The position numbers were made by a program, and so were the translations under genes. A DNA stretch of 34,002 bases from Solobacterium sp. (GTDB taxonomy: Bacteria; Bacillota_I; Bacilli_A; Erysipelotrichales; Erysipelotrichaceae), in assembly GCA_017469355.1 (NCBI GenBank), contig JAFUGM010000017.1, positions 1 through 34,002 on the forward strand, written 5' to 3'. Of this stretch, positions 7,569 to 15,250 are shown piece by piece. Positions within the stretch are counted from its first letter, which is position 1, and every line of letters starts with the position of its first letter. The notes under the pieces were generated by a model. The model was not told the origin of the DNA. It worked only from the letters and a program-made list of their open reading frames with translations, and searched no databases.

Positions 7569-10010
7569 ATGGAAAAAGAGATTAACTATCAGCTCAATCT
7601 GTCAGACTGGCCGGTATCAGACCATGGCAGTGTAAAGAAAATCATGAGCCGTGAATTGAATCTTTCCCGAAAGGAAATCTCCCGTCTGAAATATGACGGT
7701 GAGATTCTTTTGAACGGGGAACGAATCAAGGTGAATGATCATATGCGGGTTGGCGATACGCTGACACTCCGGTTTCCGGAGATTAATACCGAACAGATTC
7801 CGGTTCTGGAAGAAGAACCGGAGATCCTCTATGAGGATGAGGACCTTGTCATCATCAATAAACCGGCAGGAATTCCATGTCATCCGGTTCACGGACACAT
7901 GGAGGATTCTGCCGGTACGATTCTTGCGTCTCACTATCTGAAACAGGGACAGGAGTTTGTGATCCGTCCGGTCGGACGACTGGACAAGGATGTGTCCGGA
8001 GTGCTGATTTTTGCGAAGAGCCGCTTATCGGCAGCTCGTCTTTCCAAAGATCGTGAGAATGATAGACTGCGGAAGTACTACACCGCATTTGCGGAAGGTG
8101 TGCTGGAAGTAAAACAGGGAATCATCGATGCGCCGATCGCCAGAATGGAAGGACAGCGCCGAAGAGAAACCGATGATCCTGATGGGAAGCCCGCAATCAC
8201 AAAATACCGGGTGACACATGAGTTTCATGTGAATCAGATGCAGGTATCCGCACTGGCTGTGGAAATTGAAACCGGACGAACCCATCAGATTCGCGCCCAT
8301 CTTTCTTCCATTGGTCATCCATTATTGGGTGATGAACTGTATGGCGGGAATACGGAATTTCTGAACCGGCCTGCCTTACATTGCGCAGAAGTGGATTTCC
8401 TGACACCGTTTTCCCGTCAGGACCGTATTGTACGGGCACCGCTTCCCGATGATATGCGGGAATTGTTGGAAGAAAGCGCAAAAGCTCCGATCATTGAAGA
8501 GGTGAAAGAAGAGCCAATCGTCGAGGCAGAAGAAACGCCAAGATACAGCTCCTGGCCGCCAGAAGAACCGATCGCAGAACCGGCGGTAACGGAAGAAGCC
8601 TCAGGTGATCGGATGCGCAGAATTCTTACCGTTTTTCTGATATTGATTCTTCTGACTGCGCTTGGATTACTCGGATGGCTGTTTCTTAAACCCGGAAACG
8701 AAACCACGGATCATAGCGCACTCTATGAACAGCTGAACATTGAGTTTAAGGAAAACAATGTGGTGGAATACGGTGGTGATTTCCATCCTGCTGATTACAT
8801 CAATACTTCCTATGGGGAGATCAGCTGGCAGGGGATGGTAGATACGTCCATCCTGGGAAGCCAGACCATGGTCTTCACGGCAGAACAGAAGGACCGTGAC
8901 GGTACGGTTGTAAAAAAGGAGTTTGAACGGGAATTTGTGGTTAAGGATATGATCGGACCGATCATATCGCTGGACCGCAGTATTGTCCGCATTTCACAGG
9001 GAGACCAGTATGATCTGGAATCAAATATTCTCTCTGTTCTTGACCCGGTGGATGGAACTTTGTCATATACACTCGATACCGGTTCCTTCAATACTGCAGT
9101 GCCGGGAACCTATATTATTCACATCACGACACAGGACTCTTCCGGAAATACAGCTTCCAAAAGCTTCAAGGTAATTGTCGAGGCGACTGCGGAAGAAATC
9201 GAAGAAGAACCGCCCAAAGAGACGGAAGAGCCTGAAGAAAGCCCAGAGCCTACTCCGGAACCGACGCCAAAAGATGAAACCGCTCCGATCATTCAGCTCA
9301 GCAGCGAATCTGTCACATTGACGGAAGGTGATGCGTTCAGTGCAGGAAGCCTTCTGGTTTCTGTCAGGGATGAAACAGATGGAGATCTCAGCTATGCGGA
9401 AGGATTAACTCCAGGTAGTTATACCGTGATCTCGGATGTGGACAGTGATACGCCAGGAAGCTATACCGTAACGGTCATTGCGGTGGATACCGCTGGAAAC
9501 CGTACGGAAAAAACTGTTTCGGTGATTGTGAAGGAAGCACCGACGCCAGAACCGGTTCCATCTTCCTCACCGACCGTAAGTTCTGTGCCGAATTCTTCCA
9601 ATCCGAAAGAACAGATTTATAACTTTCTGGTCAATAACATTGGCCTGAACCGTGCTCAGGCATGCGGGGTGTTATCGAATATGCATCGGGAATCCCGTTT
9701 CAATTCCACAGCGGATAATGGGGTTGGCTATTATGGCCTTTGTCAATGGGGTGGGGACCGCCTGGCAAGTCTCAAGAGCTGGTGCGGTGAAAACGGCTAT
9801 GATTATACGACAATCGATGGCCAGCTTCATTTCCTTCAATGGGAGATGCCACTGTACTACCCCAATACGACGTCGCAGCTGCGCGCCTGTCCCAATGATG
9901 AGGAGGGTGCCCGCAAGGCGAGCTGGATCTTCGCCATTGGCTATGAGGTGGCAGGAGAAGAATTTGCCAATATGTCCATGGATAAGGCGGCCGAATACTT
10001 TAATGAATGA
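7569..10010 (+). CDS. RluA-family pseudouridine synthase fused to a membrane-anchored lysozyme-like protein
   Basis: One unbroken 813-residue frame. Residues about 18-70 form an S4 RNA-binding domain. About 85-300 is an RluD-type pseudouridine synthase with catalytic Asp139 in VGRLDKDVSG and the GRTHQIRAHL segment. Residues 301-348 are an acidic, proline-rich linker. RMRR precedes a transmembrane helix at about 351-373. Two Ig-like/DUF5011-type repeats follow (about 390-538 and 570-655), each ending in a SGNTAS/AGNRTE-like strand, with a TPEP linker. Residues 678-813 resemble phage tail-tip lysozyme, with Glu708 in HRESRF a likely catalytic acid. So an RNA-modifying half would sit in the cytoplasm and a peptidoglycan-cleaving half outside. 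An internal ATG at 8613 (Met349), preceded by AGGTGAT, could also give the anchored lysozyme alone. Confidence 0.88.
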   Translation: MEKEINYQLNLSDWPVSDHGSVKKIMSRELNLSRKEISRLKYDGEILLNGERIKVNDHMRVGDTLTLRFPEINTEQIPVLEEEPEILYEDEDLVIINKPAGIPCHPVHGHMEDSAGTILASHYLKQGQEFVIRPVGRLDKDVSGVLIFAKSRLSAARLSKDRENDRLRKYYTAFAEGVLEVKQGIIDAPIARMEGQRRRETDDPDGKPAITKYRVTHEFHVNQMQVSALAVEIETGRTHQIRAHLSSIGHPLLGDELYGGNTEFLNRPALHCAEVDFLTPFSRQDRIVRAPLPDDMRELLEESAKAPIIEEVKEEPIVEAEETPRYSSWPPEEPIAEPAVTEEASGDRMRRILTVFLILILLTALGLLGWLFLKPGNETTDHSALYEQLNIEFKENNVVEYGGDFHPADYINTSYGEISWQGMVDTSILGSQTMVFTAEQKDRDGTVVKKEFEREFVVKDMIGPIISLDRSIVRISQGDQYDLESNILSVLDPVDGTLSYTLDTGSFNTAVPGTYIIHITTQDSSGNTASKSFKVIVEATAEEIEEEPPKETEEPEESPEPTPEPTPKDETAPIIQLSSESVTLTEGDAFSAGSLLVSVRDETDGDLSYAEGLTPGSYTVISDVDSDTPGSYTVTVIAVDTAGNRTEKTVSVIVKEAPTPEPVPSSSPTVSSVPNSSNPKEQIYNFLVNNIGLNRAQACGVLSNMHRESRFNSTADNGVGYYGLCQWGGDRLASLKSWCGENGYDYTTIDGQLHFLQWEMPLYYPNTTSQLRACPNDEEGARKASWIFAIGYEVAGEEFANMSMDKAAEYFNE

Positions 10011-10014
10011 AAAC

Positions 10015-10045
10015 GTCTGTTTCCAAGCGAGGAGACAGACATTTT
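10015..10045 (+). terminator. Terminator of the fusion gene
   Basis: A 10-bp stem GTCTGTTTCC (10015-10024) / GGAGACAGAC (10031-10040) with one G-U pair, then ATTTTAA. It lies between convergent genes; the T-tract is short. Confidence 0.55.
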
Positions 10046-10056
10046 AAGAAGTGTAC

Positions 10057-11364
10057 TCATTCGGTCTGAAGCAGAAACAGCGAGGATTTCGGTGCCAGCC
10101 TCAGACCATGATCGAAGCGGAGTGATTCTCCATTCACAAGGTTCACCCCAGCTGTGATTGGAACCGAAGGGAAGATGGTTTTTTCCTCTTCGGAGATGTT
10201 AATCGCAAAGAGAACGGTGCCGTCCATGGAGGAACGTGTAAACGCCCAGAATTCATTTCCTGTTGCGACCTGGCGATAATCCCCATACGTAAGAATGGGG
10301 CAGTCTCTGCGCAGGTGGTTCAGTGCTTTGATATGCTCGCTCAGTTCATTTTCAATTGGAGTTTCAATATATGGGCGTAAAGCATCGTCACTCTCTCTGG
10401 TTCGGGTACCACGTTCTCCCCATTCACTTCCGTAATAGATGCAGGGAATTCCCGGCATCGCATAGATCAGATCATAGGTCAGCGGCAGATCCCGCTCATC
10501 ACTCAATACACTTGCCAGCCGATCGACATCATGGTTATCCGCAAAACTCAACAGATGTTTTCCGGTATACAGACACCAGGGGTCAGGGCCAAACTGCCGG
10601 TTCAGAGAATAGCCGATCTCGAAAAGATTTTTTGAGTTCATGGAAGAGAACAGTCCTTTCCGGCATTCATAGTTGGTGACACTGTCGAGATGTCCTTCAT
10701 TAAACAGAACATTGTAGTCACCACCGATCATTTCTCCGATCAAAAGCAGATCAGGATGACGGGAATGAAGTGAGTCAGACAGTTCCCGCATGAAATTGCG
10801 GTCGAGACAATACGCGACATCAAGACGGATCCCGTCAATCTGGAACTCTGAAATCCATTGTTCGACTGCCTGAAACAGGTAGGCCTTCACTTCCGGATTC
10901 TGAAGGTTCAACTTAACGAGTTCGTTATGACCTTCCCAGTTTCCATAAGTAAATCCATCTTCTGCCCATGTGTCATTGAAGTTGATGTAAAACCAGTCTT
11001 TATAAGGGCTGTCCCATTTGCGCTCTCTGACATCCTGAAACATTGGGAAGCCACGCCCAACATGATTGAACACTCCATCAAGAATGACACCGATGCCATG
11101 GTCGTGAAGGGAATGACATATCGTGGCGAAATCTTCATTTGTGCCAAGGCGGCAGTCAATTTTCGTGAAGTCACGGGTATCGTAACCATGACGGTCACTT
11201 TCAAATACCGGATTGAACATCACCCGGGTAATACCAAGACGGGAAAGATGATCAACCCAGTCCAATACGTGAAGAATGCGATGAGAGAGAATCCCATCGT
11301 TTTCCTTTGGAGCTCCGCAGAACCCCAGAGGGTAGATCTGATATATTGTCTGATTAACGTCCAT
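10057..11364 (-). CDS. GH13 family alpha-glucan hydrolase (alpha-amylase/cyclomaltodextrinase-like)
   Basis: The 435-residue protein has all four GH13 regions: DGVFNH (Asp96, His101), GIRLDVA with nucleophile Asp182, LIGEM with acid/base Glu211, and FADNHD (His278, Asp279). There is no signal peptide, so it probably acts in the cytoplasm on imported maltodextrins or cyclodextrins, feeding glgP and malQ elsewhere in the window. It lacks the N-terminal domain of neopullulanase-type enzymes, so the exact specificity is open. Its ATG overlaps the Nudix gene by 11 bases, with GGTAAG upstream, so the two share one transcript. Confidence 0.88.
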   Translation of the reverse strand: MDVNQTIYQIYPLGFCGAPKENDGILSHRILHVLDWVDHLSRLGITRVMFNPVFESDRHGYDTRDFTKIDCRLGTNEDFATICHSLHDHGIGVILDGVFNHVGRGFPMFQDVRERKWDSPYKDWFYINFNDTWAEDGFTYGNWEGHNELVKLNLQNPEVKAYLFQAVEQWISEFQIDGIRLDVAYCLDRNFMRELSDSLHSRHPDLLLIGEMIGGDYNVLFNEGHLDSVTNYECRKGLFSSMNSKNLFEIGYSLNRQFGPDPWCLYTGKHLLSFADNHDVDRLASVLSDERDLPLTYDLIYAMPGIPCIYYGSEWGERGTRTRESDDALRPYIETPIENELSEHIKALNHLRRDCPILTYGDYRQVATGNEFWAFTRSSMDGTVLFAINISEEEKTIFPSVPITAGVNLVNGESLRFDHGLRLAPKSSLFLLQTE

Positions 11365-12172
11365 AACTTACCTTTCCATCTCGGAAGAACTCAATCATAC
11401 AGGCAGTAAGCGATGCGGATCCAGGAACGTCAAAGGGGTCGTCCCGTTTCTTCCATACCGCGGATTTCAGTTCATTCTTATCCAGATGAATGTTTCCTTC
11501 CGATGCGTCGCAGAAAAAGCCGAACAGAAGCGATCCGGAGAAGGGCCATGGCTGCGAATTGAAATAACGCAGATTCGTTACCGTAAGACCGGTCTCTTCC
11601 TTGACTTCGCGTTTTACGCAGTTTTCAACACTCTCTCCGATTTCACAATATCCCGCAACCAGGGCATCATGTCGGTATTCCCCATGGCGAATTGCGTATT
11701 GCGTGACGAGAATCTCATTGTGTTCATTCAGAATACCGACAATCACTGCCGGGTTAATTCTTGGGTAGACAAGATTTCCGCAGTCCGGGCAGCGCATTGC
11801 CCGCTCATTCCCGACTGGAATCATGCGCGTTCCGCAGGCGCCACAATAGCGGGTGGTTTTATACCATTGATAAAGGTGCCAGCCAGTTACACAGGCAAAC
11901 CCCAGTTCCGTGGGTTCGTAGTCTCTGGCGAAGTTGATATTCAGAGAAATGGCATTTCCCTGAGGGATTTCCGTCAGAAAGAAAGCAGTGTCATCGATGG
12001 AGAACAGATAGCGGAAGTCATGTAAGTGCGTCAGTTCTCTGAAATGAAAAAACGTACGGTCCGGTTTCAGGATCGCGTTATTTCCATCAAAGCTGAAGAC
12101 GATATCCTCTGCGGATGGTTTTCGTGGGTTCCACTCGTTGTGGAACTGATGTGGTTCAATTTCATGTATCAT
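11354..12172 (-). CDS. nudC: NADH pyrophosphatase/NAD-capped-RNA hydrolase-type Nudix protein
   Basis: A 272-residue protein with the NudC layout: N-terminal domain, zinc ribbon (Cys110, 113, 128, 131), Nudix box at about 174-196 (GYCEIGESVENCVKREVKEE), and the NADH-specific segment SQPWPFS at 206-212. The family hydrolyses NAD(H) to NMN(H) and AMP and can remove NAD caps from RNA. It is the first gene of an operon with the GH13 enzyme. The ATG at 12172 has no evident Shine-Dalgarno and follows a terminator-like hairpin by only five bases. Confidence 0.9.
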   Translation of the reverse strand: MIHEIEPHQFHNEWNPRKPSAEDIVFSFDGNNAILKPDRTFFHFRELTHLHDFRYLFSIDDTAFFLTEIPQGNAISLNINFARDYEPTELGFACVTGWHLYQWYKTTRYCGACGTRMIPVGNERAMRCPDCGNLVYPRINPAVIVGILNEHNEILVTQYAIRHGEYRHDALVAGYCEIGESVENCVKREVKEETGLTVTNLRYFNSQPWPFSGSLLFGFFCDASEGNIHLDKNELKSAVWKKRDDPFDVPGSASLTACMIEFFRDGKVSYGR

Positions 12173-12177
12173 AGTCC

Positions 12178-12199
12178 AAAAAAATCCCGGATACCCGGG
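12178..12199 (-). terminator. Terminator-like hairpin directly before nudC (possible attenuator)
   Basis: On the minus strand CCCGG (12199-12195), loop GTAT, CCGGG (12190-12186), then A and a 7-T run ending at 12178. A TATAAT (12217-12212) lies upstream, though with no clear -35, so the whole predicted leader would be this hairpin. No minus-strand gene lies upstream that would need termination. Confidence 0.5.
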
Positions 12200-12312
12200 C
12201 CTAACAAATTAATTATAGGGGATAAAAAAATAAATTTATAGACTGTTCAGATGTTAATTTCCGATTATATTGAAAGTAACAAAGGAAACCTAATCCGAAG
12301 GAGGATCAGGAA

Positions 12313-12339
12313 ATGAAGAAGGTATTGCTCGAATATTAA
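12313..12339 (+). CDS. Possible leader peptide MKKVLLEY
   Basis: ATG to TAA over eight codons, with a full-strength AAGGAGG 8 bases upstream. It sits at the 5' end of the structured RNA, as a leader peptide controlling the downstream folds would. It is too short to judge by coding statistics; the ribosome binding site is the main support. Confidence 0.35.
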   Translation: MKKVLLEY

Positions 12340-12551
12340 TACGAGTTCTCTGAATTAAGCAGAACATTCAGGGAACGGAACAAATCCTCGAATTAGAACG
12401 ATGTCTGCGTAGAGGACAGACCAATGGCAAATTACTTCTAAACAACTGAATCTGTAAGCCAACGGGGAAACCCGTTAAGAAACACAGGTAACAATGCCTG
12501 ATATGCGGTGAGAGAATCACGGACACCGCGGAAACAAAAAACCAGTATTAA

Positions 12552-12618
12552 AAAAGATTCCGATATAACGCAGTTGCCGAAAGAAACAGCAGAGCTGCAC
12601 CGGAATCTTTTGTTTTGC
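12552..12618 (+). terminator. Strong terminator before the aminopeptidase P gene
   Basis: An 11-bp stem AAAAGATTCCG (12552-12562) / CGGAATCTTTT (12601-12611), with an inner GCAG (12570-12573) / CTGC (12595-12598), then TTTTGTTTT. The minus strand also has a T run after the stem, so it could work both ways. Confidence 0.75.
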
Positions 12619-12647
12619 GATAAAATAGGCCTCAGCGAGGTTAAATT

Positions 12648-14441
12648 ATGACAACAGTAAATGAAAGAATCAAACAGGTTCGAAAGTTAATGAAAGAACG
12701 GCACATCGATGTGTACTATGTGCCAAATGAAGATGATCATCTCTCAGATGAATATACTGCGGCGTACTTCCGCTGTAAGTCGTTCCTTTCCGGGTTTACC
12801 GGTGAATCGGGATGCGTCATTATTACAAAGACCTTTGCGGGATTATGGACTGATGGACGCTACTTTACCCAGGCAGAGCAGGAACTGGAAGGCACCTGTA
12901 TTACTCTGATGCGTCTGCGGCAGGAAGGGGTTCCCGATCCGGTGGACTTCCTGATTCAGAAAACACCGAAAAATGGTGTTCTTGGGTTTGATGGCCGGGT
13001 AGTCAGTGCTGAGACCGCACAGAAGCTTGCGGACGCGCTGGAAAAGAAAAACGCAAAGATTCGCATGGATGAAGACTTTGCGGGGCAGGTATGGGGAAAA
13101 GAACGCCCTCATATGCCGGCAGATAAACTGTATGTGCTTCCGGTGAAATATACGGGTGAAGATGTTTCAAAGCGTATTGAACGGGTGCGTCAGGCAATGA
13201 AGGAAAAGAAGGCGGATACACTGATTCTTACCCGCCTTGAAGATCCGTGCTGGATGTTGAATATCCGGGGAAATGATATTGAGAGTACACCGATTGCGTA
13301 TGCCTTTGCGATGGTAACGAAGACCAAGGTGTTCTATTACATCGATTTTGAAAAGATCAGTTCAGAAGTGAAATCTCACTTTGTGAAATATAAGATCAGT
13401 GTTCGCCCCTACGCGATGCTGGGAAAAGATCTTGCGACATTGCGTGACCGGAATATCTGGGCTGATATGCATACGCTGAGCGCGGCGCTTTATTCCCGCC
13501 TTGATCCATCCAATGTGCTGCTGAATGAACCGTCTCCGATTCAGATGTTCCGGGCAGTGAAGAACCCAGTAGAAATCAAGAATACGATCCATGCGCACGT
13601 GAAGGATGGTGTTGCGGTTGCGAAGTTTATTTATTGGGTAAAACAGAATGTTGGCGAAGGAACCATGACCGAGGTCAGTGCCCAGAACTATTTATATGAT
13701 CTGCGGGCGCAGGGAGCGGATTATATTGAGCCCTCCTTTACTACCATCTGTGCTTACCAGGCAAATGGCGCCATGATGCATTACAGTGCTACAGAGGAGA
13801 ATCACTCACCCATCAAGGCGAAAGGCTTCCTGTTAGTGGACTCGGGCGGAACCTATAAGGATGGCACAACGGATATTACCCGTACCATCGCAGTTGGAAA
13901 ACTGACGGCGGAAGAAAAGAAGCTGTATACCAAGGTTCTCAAAGGACATCTGGATTTGATGAATGCGAAATTCCTCTATGGGACTTGCGGGAATAACCTG
14001 GATATCCTCGCAAGACGTCCGTTATGGAATGACTCCATTGATTATCAGTGCGGCACTGGCCATGGCGTGGGACATGTTCTGTCCGTCCATGAGGGACCAC
14101 AGTCCATCGCCTGGGGGAAACGGGGTGCTGTACCGCTTGAGGATGGCATGATCGTCACGGATGAACCGGGAGTATATCTGCCTCATAAACTTGGCATTCG
14201 AATTGAGAATGAACTCCTTGTCACAAAGGGAGAGAAGAACTTCTATGGCCAGTGGATGCAGTTTCAGAATCTGACCATTGCGCCATATGAACCGGAAGCG
14301 ATTGATCCGGCCTACCTCGATGATGAAGAACTGGAACTGCTCAATGCATATCATAAGCAGGTATATGAAACTCTGAGTCCGTTCTTAAACGCGAAAGAAA
14401 AGAGTTGGCTCCGTCAGACGACAAAGGCAATCAGAAGATGA
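12648..14441 (+). CDS. pepP: Xaa-Pro aminopeptidase P (M24B metallopeptidase)
   Basis: The 597-residue protein has two creatinase-type N-terminal domains followed by a pita-bread M24 domain, the three-domain aminopeptidase P layout. Metal ligands are visible: Asp398 (LLVDSGG), Asp409 (TTDITRT), His472 (GTGHGVGH), Glu506 (TDEPGVY) and Glu520 (RIENEL). It removes N-terminal residues next to proline in the cytoplasm. GAGG lies 8 bases before the ATG. A TAAAAT (12621-12626) just after the preceding terminator may be its own -10, but no -35 is seen. The stop overlaps the next gene as ATGA. Confidence 0.92.
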   Translation: MTTVNERIKQVRKLMKERHIDVYYVPNEDDHLSDEYTAAYFRCKSFLSGFTGESGCVIITKTFAGLWTDGRYFTQAEQELEGTCITLMRLRQEGVPDPVDFLIQKTPKNGVLGFDGRVVSAETAQKLADALEKKNAKIRMDEDFAGQVWGKERPHMPADKLYVLPVKYTGEDVSKRIERVRQAMKEKKADTLILTRLEDPCWMLNIRGNDIESTPIAYAFAMVTKTKVFYYIDFEKISSEVKSHFVKYKISVRPYAMLGKDLATLRDRNIWADMHTLSAALYSRLDPSNVLLNEPSPIQMFRAVKNPVEIKNTIHAHVKDGVAVAKFIYWVKQNVGEGTMTEVSAQNYLYDLRAQGADYIEPSFTTICAYQANGAMMHYSATEENHSPIKAKGFLLVDSGGTYKDGTTDITRTIAVGKLTAEEKKLYTKVLKGHLDLMNAKFLYGTCGNNLDILARRPLWNDSIDYQCGTGHGVGHVLSVHEGPQSIAWGKRGAVPLEDGMIVTDEPGVYLPHKLGIRIENELLVTKGEKNFYGQWMQFQNLTIAPYEPEAIDPAYLDDEELELLNAYHKQVYETLSPFLNAKEKSWLRQTTKAIRR

Positions 14442-15199
14442 AACTTGTATCGTGGAATGTAAATGGGCTGCGGGCCTGCGCGAAGAAAGGATTTCCGGAA
14501 TTCTTTGAACAGATGGATGCGGATATCTTCGCCATTCAGGAAACCAAAATGCAGGAAGAACAGCTCGAAGATGCCCTGAAGTTTGATGGGTATTATCGGT
14601 ATATGAACAGTGCTGAGCGAAAAGGCTACAGCGGCACACTCGTATATACGAAGAAAGAACCATTGTCTGTTTCCTATGATATTGAAGGAGATATCACCAG
14701 GGAAGGACGGGTTATTACGCTGGAGTATCCGGAATTCTATTTCGTCTGTGCCTATGTCCCAAATTCCAAGGAGGGACTGCTTCGGCTGCCGTATCGGATG
14801 GAATGGGAAGGATATCTTCGTGCCCATCTGAAACGGCTCGATGAAGTGAAACCGGTCATTTATACCGGAGATCTGAATGTGGCGCATGAGGAGATTGATA
14901 TCAAGAATCCTTCTTCAAACCACAAAAACGCGGGATTCTCTGATGAAGAGCGGGAAGCGTTTAGGACGCTGCTGGACTGTGGCTTTACCGATACCTTCCG
15001 TGCCCTCTATCCCGACACCGTGAAATATAGCTGGTGGAGTTATCGCTTTAATGCGAGAAAAAACAATGCCGGATGGCGGATTGACTACTTTGTGGTGTCA
15101 AATCGTCTCTTTGACGCGGTGAATGACAGCCTGATTTATTCCGAGATTGAAGGAAGTGATCACTGCCCGGTCGCTCTGGACATCAATGTGGCATTCTGA
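14438..15199 (+). CDS. xth: Exonuclease III (AP endonuclease)
   Basis: 253 residues, as expected for ExoIII. Motifs are MKLVSWNVNGLRA at the N-terminus, AIQETKM with Mg ligand Glu35, YSGTLVYTK, YTGDLNVAHEEID, GWRIDYFVVS and the catalytic SDHCP with His242. It cleaves at abasic sites and trims 3' ends in DNA base-excision repair. The start at the ATGA overlap with pepP is chosen because MKLVSWNVNG is the true family N-terminus; the longer upstream frame lies inside pepP. Confidence 0.94.
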   Translation: MKLVSWNVNGLRACAKKGFPEFFEQMDADIFAIQETKMQEEQLEDALKFDGYYRYMNSAERKGYSGTLVYTKKEPLSVSYDIEGDITREGRVITLEYPEFYFVCAYVPNSKEGLLRLPYRMEWEGYLRAHLKRLDEVKPVIYTGDLNVAHEEIDIKNPSSNHKNAGFSDEEREAFRTLLDCGFTDTFRALYPDTVKYSWWSYRFNARKNNAGWRIDYFVVSNRLFDAVNDSLIYSEIEGSDHCPVALDINVAF

Positions 15200-15250
15200 A
15201 GAGCGATTCGATACAATAATAGAGTCGTTTCTGCATTTCGGAGGATTAAC

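Larger units (their letters stand above)
12265..12618 (+). ncRNA. Candidate structured leader or small RNA of about 340 nt with an 8-codon ORF
   Basis: No gene longer than a few codons is seen between 12173 and 12647. A possible -10, TATATT, lies near 12266. AAGGAGG (12298-12304) is followed by an ATG at 12313. Ordered hairpins then appear: GTTCTCTGAA (12345-12354) / TTCAGGGAAC (12367-12376); GTCTG (12403-12407) / CAGAC (12417-12421); AACGGG-GAAA-CCCGTT (12461-12476) with a GNRA tetraloop; CAGG/CCTG (12485-12500); GCGGTG (12505-12510) / CACCGC (12524-12529). It ends in a strong terminator 30 bases before aminopeptidase P. No known RNA family was recognised. Confidence 0.5.

Noticed and set aside
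12265..12618. tmRNA or RNase P RNA
   Set aside because: There is no tRNA-like CCA end or tag frame, and the conserved RNase P core sequences are absent.
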